This document shows, piece by piece, positions 9,753-11,600 of a stretch of 11,600 nt of DNA. Source of the stretch: Pseudomonadota bacterium (GTDB lineage Bacteria > Pseudomonadota > Gammaproteobacteria > Burkholderiales > Burkholderiaceae_C); the NCBI GenBank assembly GCA_018241985.1, contig JAFECV010000026.1, positions 1 to 11,600 of the forward strand, read 5' to 3'. The translations under genes and the position numbers were made by a program. Below the pieces are notes generated by a model. That model ran no database searches, was not told the DNA's origin, and saw nothing but the letters and a program-made list of their open reading frames with translations. Position 1 is the stretch's first letter. The number at the start of each line of letters is the position of its first letter.

Positions 9753-9781
9753 GACAACGAGGCACGAACGAGAGGAACGTC

Positions 9782-10411
9782 ATGGCCGAACACAGTCAGT
9801 CGAGCGGGGGCTTCTCGCACGAGCACATCGAAACCAACAACCTGCTGATGATCGTGCTGATCGTCCTGGTGGTCGCGATCGGCGGCCTGGTCGAGATCGT
9901 CCCGCTGTTTTTCCAGAAGTCGACCACCGAACCGGTGACCGGGCTCAAACCCTACACGGCGCTGCAGCTGGCGGGCCGCGACATCTATCTGCGCGAGGGT
10001 TGCTACAACTGCCACTCGCAGATGATCCGGCCGTTCCGCGCCGAGACGCTGCGCTACGGGCATTACTCGGTGGCCGGCGAGTTCGTCTACGACCATCCAT
10101 TCCAGTGGGGATCGAAGCGCACCGGCCCCGATCTGGCGCGCGTCGGCGGCCGTTACAGCGACGAGTGGCACCGCGTGCACCTGAACAACCCGCGCGACGT
10201 GGTACCCGAGTCGAACATGCCGGCCTACCCCTGGCTGGCGCGCGCGACGCTCGATCCGGCTGACATGGCGCCGAAGATGCGCGCGCTGCGCCGTGTCGGC
10301 GTGCCGTACACCGACACCGAGATCGCCGAGGCCGGCCAGGCGGTCGAGGGCAAGACCGAGGTGGAGGCGCTGATCGCGTACCTGCAGGTGCTCGGCACCC
10401 ACGTGAAATGA
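9782..10411 (+). CDS. ccoO: cbb3-type cytochrome c oxidase monoheme subunit II (CcoO)
   Basis: This 209-residue c-type cytochrome is anchored by one N-terminal helix (about residues 20-42), with the rest in the periplasm. It passes electrons from CcoP to the low-spin heme of CcoN. The heme c site is CYNCH (Cys74, Cys77, His78), and Met146 in ESNMPAYPW is the likely sixth heme ligand. Length and the [15 protein letters not shown] block are typical for the family. The ATG at 9782 has AGAGGA five bases upstream (9771-9776). The frame stays open far upstream, across ccoN, but that stretch has no related protein sequence. It follows ccoN by 29 bases. Confidence 0.97.
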   Translation: MAEHSQSSGGFSHEHIETNNLLMIVLIVLVVAIGGLVEIVPLFFQKSTTEPVTGLKPYTALQLAGRDIYLREGCYNCHSQMIRPFRAETLRYGHYSVAGEFVYDHPFQWGSKRTGPDLARVGGRYSDEWHRVHLNNPRDVVPESNMPAYPWLARATLDPADMAPKMRALRRVGVPYTDTEIAEAGQAVEGKTEVEALIAYLQVLGTHVK

Positions 10412-10424
10412 GCGAGGCAGCAAA

Positions 10425-10568
10425 ATGAACCTTGACGTCAACGACGTGCGCATCGCCGTGACGGTGCTCTCGATGCTGTTCTTCATCGGCATCTGCTTCT
10501 GGGCCTATTCGCGCCGCAACCGCGCGCGCTTCGACGAAGCGGCCGAGCTGCCGTTCCAGTCCGACTAA
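10425..10568 (+). CDS. ccoQ: cbb3-type cytochrome oxidase subunit CcoQ
   Basis: This 47-residue single-span membrane protein starts at ATG 10425 and stops with TAA at 10566-10568. A hydrophobic stretch covers about residues 9-28 (IAVTVLSMLFFIGICFWAY), followed by a basic SRRNRAR and an acidic tail ending AELPFQSD, which is characteristic of CcoQ. CcoQ is a non-catalytic subunit that stabilises the association of CcoP with the CcoNO core. GAGG at 10414-10417 gives a ribosome binding site seven bases before the start. It lies 13 bases after ccoO and 24 before ccoP, so it is clearly part of the operon. Confidence 0.93.
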   Translation: MNLDVNDVRIAVTVLSMLFFIGICFWAYSRRNRARFDEAAELPFQSD

Positions 10569-10592
10569 CCCACAAGAAAATCCGGGGCTCCC

Positions 10593-11537
10593 ATGAGCGA
10601 CTTCTTCAATGACGGCTGGTCGATCTACATCGCGGTCGTCTCCGCACTGAGCATCGCAGCCTGCCTGGCGCTGCTCATCATCGCCAGCAAGCGCAAGGTG
10701 ATGTCCAACGACAACAGCACCGGCCATGTCTGGGACGAGGACCTGCGCGAACTCAACAACCCGCTGCCGCGCTGGTGGATGGGCCTGTTCGTGCTGACCA
10801 TCCTGTTCGGCGCCGGCTACCTGCTGCTGTACCCGGGCCTGGGCAGCTACAAGGGGCAGCTCAAATGGACCGAGACCGGCGAGTACCAGGCCGAGGTCGA
10901 GCGCGCGCAGGCGCAGCTCGCGCCGCTGTACGCGAAGTTCGAGGGCGAAGGTTTCGAGCAGCTCGCGCACGACTCGAAGGCAATGGGCATCGGCGAGCGG
11001 CTGTTCCTGAACAACTGCGCGCAGTGCCACGGCTCCGACGCGCGGGGCAGCAAGGGTTTCCCGAACCTGACCGACAACGACTGGCTCTACGGCGGCGCGC
11101 CCGAGCAGATCGTCGAATCGATCACGAACGGCCGCAACGGCGTGATGCCCCCGATGGCGGCGGCGATCGGCGGCGGCGAGAACGTGCGCAACGTCGCGAA
11201 CTACGTGCTGAGCCTGTCGGGCAGCCCGCACGATGCCGCTGCCGCGCAGCTCGGCAAGCCGAAGTTCGCGATCTGCGCGGCCTGCCACGGCGCCGACGGC
11301 AAGGGCAACCAGACGATCGGCGCGCCCAACCTCACCGACAACATCTGGCTGCACGGTTCGGGCGAGAAGGCGGTGATGGACATGATCAACAACGGCAAGG
11401 ACAACCACATGCCGGTGCATCGCGACAAGTTCAGCGCCGCGCAGATCCGCGTGATCGCCGCGTATGTCTGGAGCCTGTCGCACCAGGACGGGCCCGCCGC
11501 CGCAGCGGCGGGCACCCCGGCCAAGTTGGCCGACTGA
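10593..11537 (+). CDS. ccoP: cbb3-type cytochrome c oxidase diheme subunit III (CcoP)
   Basis: This 314-residue protein has two N-terminal membrane helices (about 10-31 and 62-80) and two periplasmic cytochrome c domains. It accepts electrons from soluble cytochrome c or bc1 donors and passes them to CcoO. The heme sites are CAQCH (Cys142, Cys145, His146) and CAACH (Cys228, Cys231, His232), and Met185 and Met273 are the likely distal ligands. The HVWDEDLRELNNPLPRWW segment (45-62) between the helices is a family hallmark. The C-terminal tail is Ala/Pro-rich. The ATG at 10593 has a weak GGGG at 10584-10587. The two-helix form is the longer CcoP type found in many Proteobacteria. ccoG or ccoH would be expected next but lies outside the window if present. 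Confidence 0.96.
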   Translation: MSDFFNDGWSIYIAVVSALSIAACLALLIIASKRKVMSNDNSTGHVWDEDLRELNNPLPRWWMGLFVLTILFGAGYLLLYPGLGSYKGQLKWTETGEYQAEVERAQAQLAPLYAKFEGEGFEQLAHDSKAMGIGERLFLNNCAQCHGSDARGSKGFPNLTDNDWLYGGAPEQIVESITNGRNGVMPPMAAAIGGGENVRNVANYVLSLSGSPHDAAAAQLGKPKFAICAACHGADGKGNQTIGAPNLTDNIWLHGSGEKAVMDMINNGKDNHMPVHRDKFSAAQIRVIAAYVWSLSHQDGPAAAAAGTPAKLAD

Positions 11538-11552
11538 GAGACCGACTGAGAG
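11530..11552 (+). repeat. 12-bp tandem duplication across the ccoP stop codon
   Basis: CCGACTGAGAGA is followed directly by CCGACTGAGAG, so a 12-base unit is nearly duplicated and the ccoP TGA is copied. The second copy supplies GAGAG a few bases before a GTG at 11556, from which the frame is open to the window end (15 codons, MNFSKHRSADPWVGA). That peptide is too short to identify, and I do not call it a gene. No terminator is visible in the last 63 bases. Confidence 0.4.
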
Positions 11553-11600
11553 CTTGTGAATTTTTCGAAACACCGGTCAGCTGATCCATGGGTTGGTGCG

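Noticed and set aside
8468..9781. Long open frame across ccoN that continues into ccoO
   Set aside because: It is an open frame caused by high GC bias over ccoN. The part before 9782 is arginine/alanine-rich with no family features, while CcoO begins at the ATG with a clear ribosome binding site.

Overview
The window is high-GC DNA that most resembles a betaproteobacterium of the order Burkholderiales. This rests on three things seen together: a MetH that lacks the homocysteine-binding module, an S-adenosylhomocysteine (SAH) riboswitch in front of it, and a ccoI-ccoS-ccoN-ccoO-ccoQ-ccoP cluster with a consensus FNR box. The species cannot be named from this sequence alone.

Left part, minus strand (1-4503): the first codons of a probable glutathione S-transferase run off the left edge. 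Next come an MFS permease (130-1401) and a large cobalamin-dependent methionine synthase subunit (1583-4390). The metH leader holds a good -10 element, an SAH riboswitch aptamer, and a 7-nt sequence that can pair with the metH ribosome binding site. Divergent from metH is a small cyclic-nucleotide-binding-domain protein without a DNA-binding domain (4588-5217, plus strand).

Middle (5218-5721): a decayed toxin-antitoxin locus on the minus strand. The HigA-like antitoxin has a one-base frameshift, and only the 3' end of a HigB/RelE-like toxin seems to remain. It lies directly against the 5' end of the copper ATPase gene.

Right part, plus strand (5722-11537): the cbb3 cytochrome oxidase locus. 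ccoI (copper P-type ATPase) and ccoS are assembly factors. They are followed by the structural genes ccoN, ccoO, ccoQ and ccoP. A perfect FNR/Anr box inside the 3' end of ccoS is placed to drive ccoNOQP when oxygen is low. CcoI supplies copper for the CuB site of CcoN, and CcoO and CcoP carry electrons through c-type hemes to the CcoN heme b/heme b3-CuB centre. The window ends just after ccoP.

I found no CRISPR array, insertion sequence, tRNA, rRNA or unfamiliar multigene defence system. The most informative non-routine elements are the riboswitch with its predicted ribosome-binding-site switch, the FNR site embedded in ccoS, and the broken toxin-antitoxin pair.
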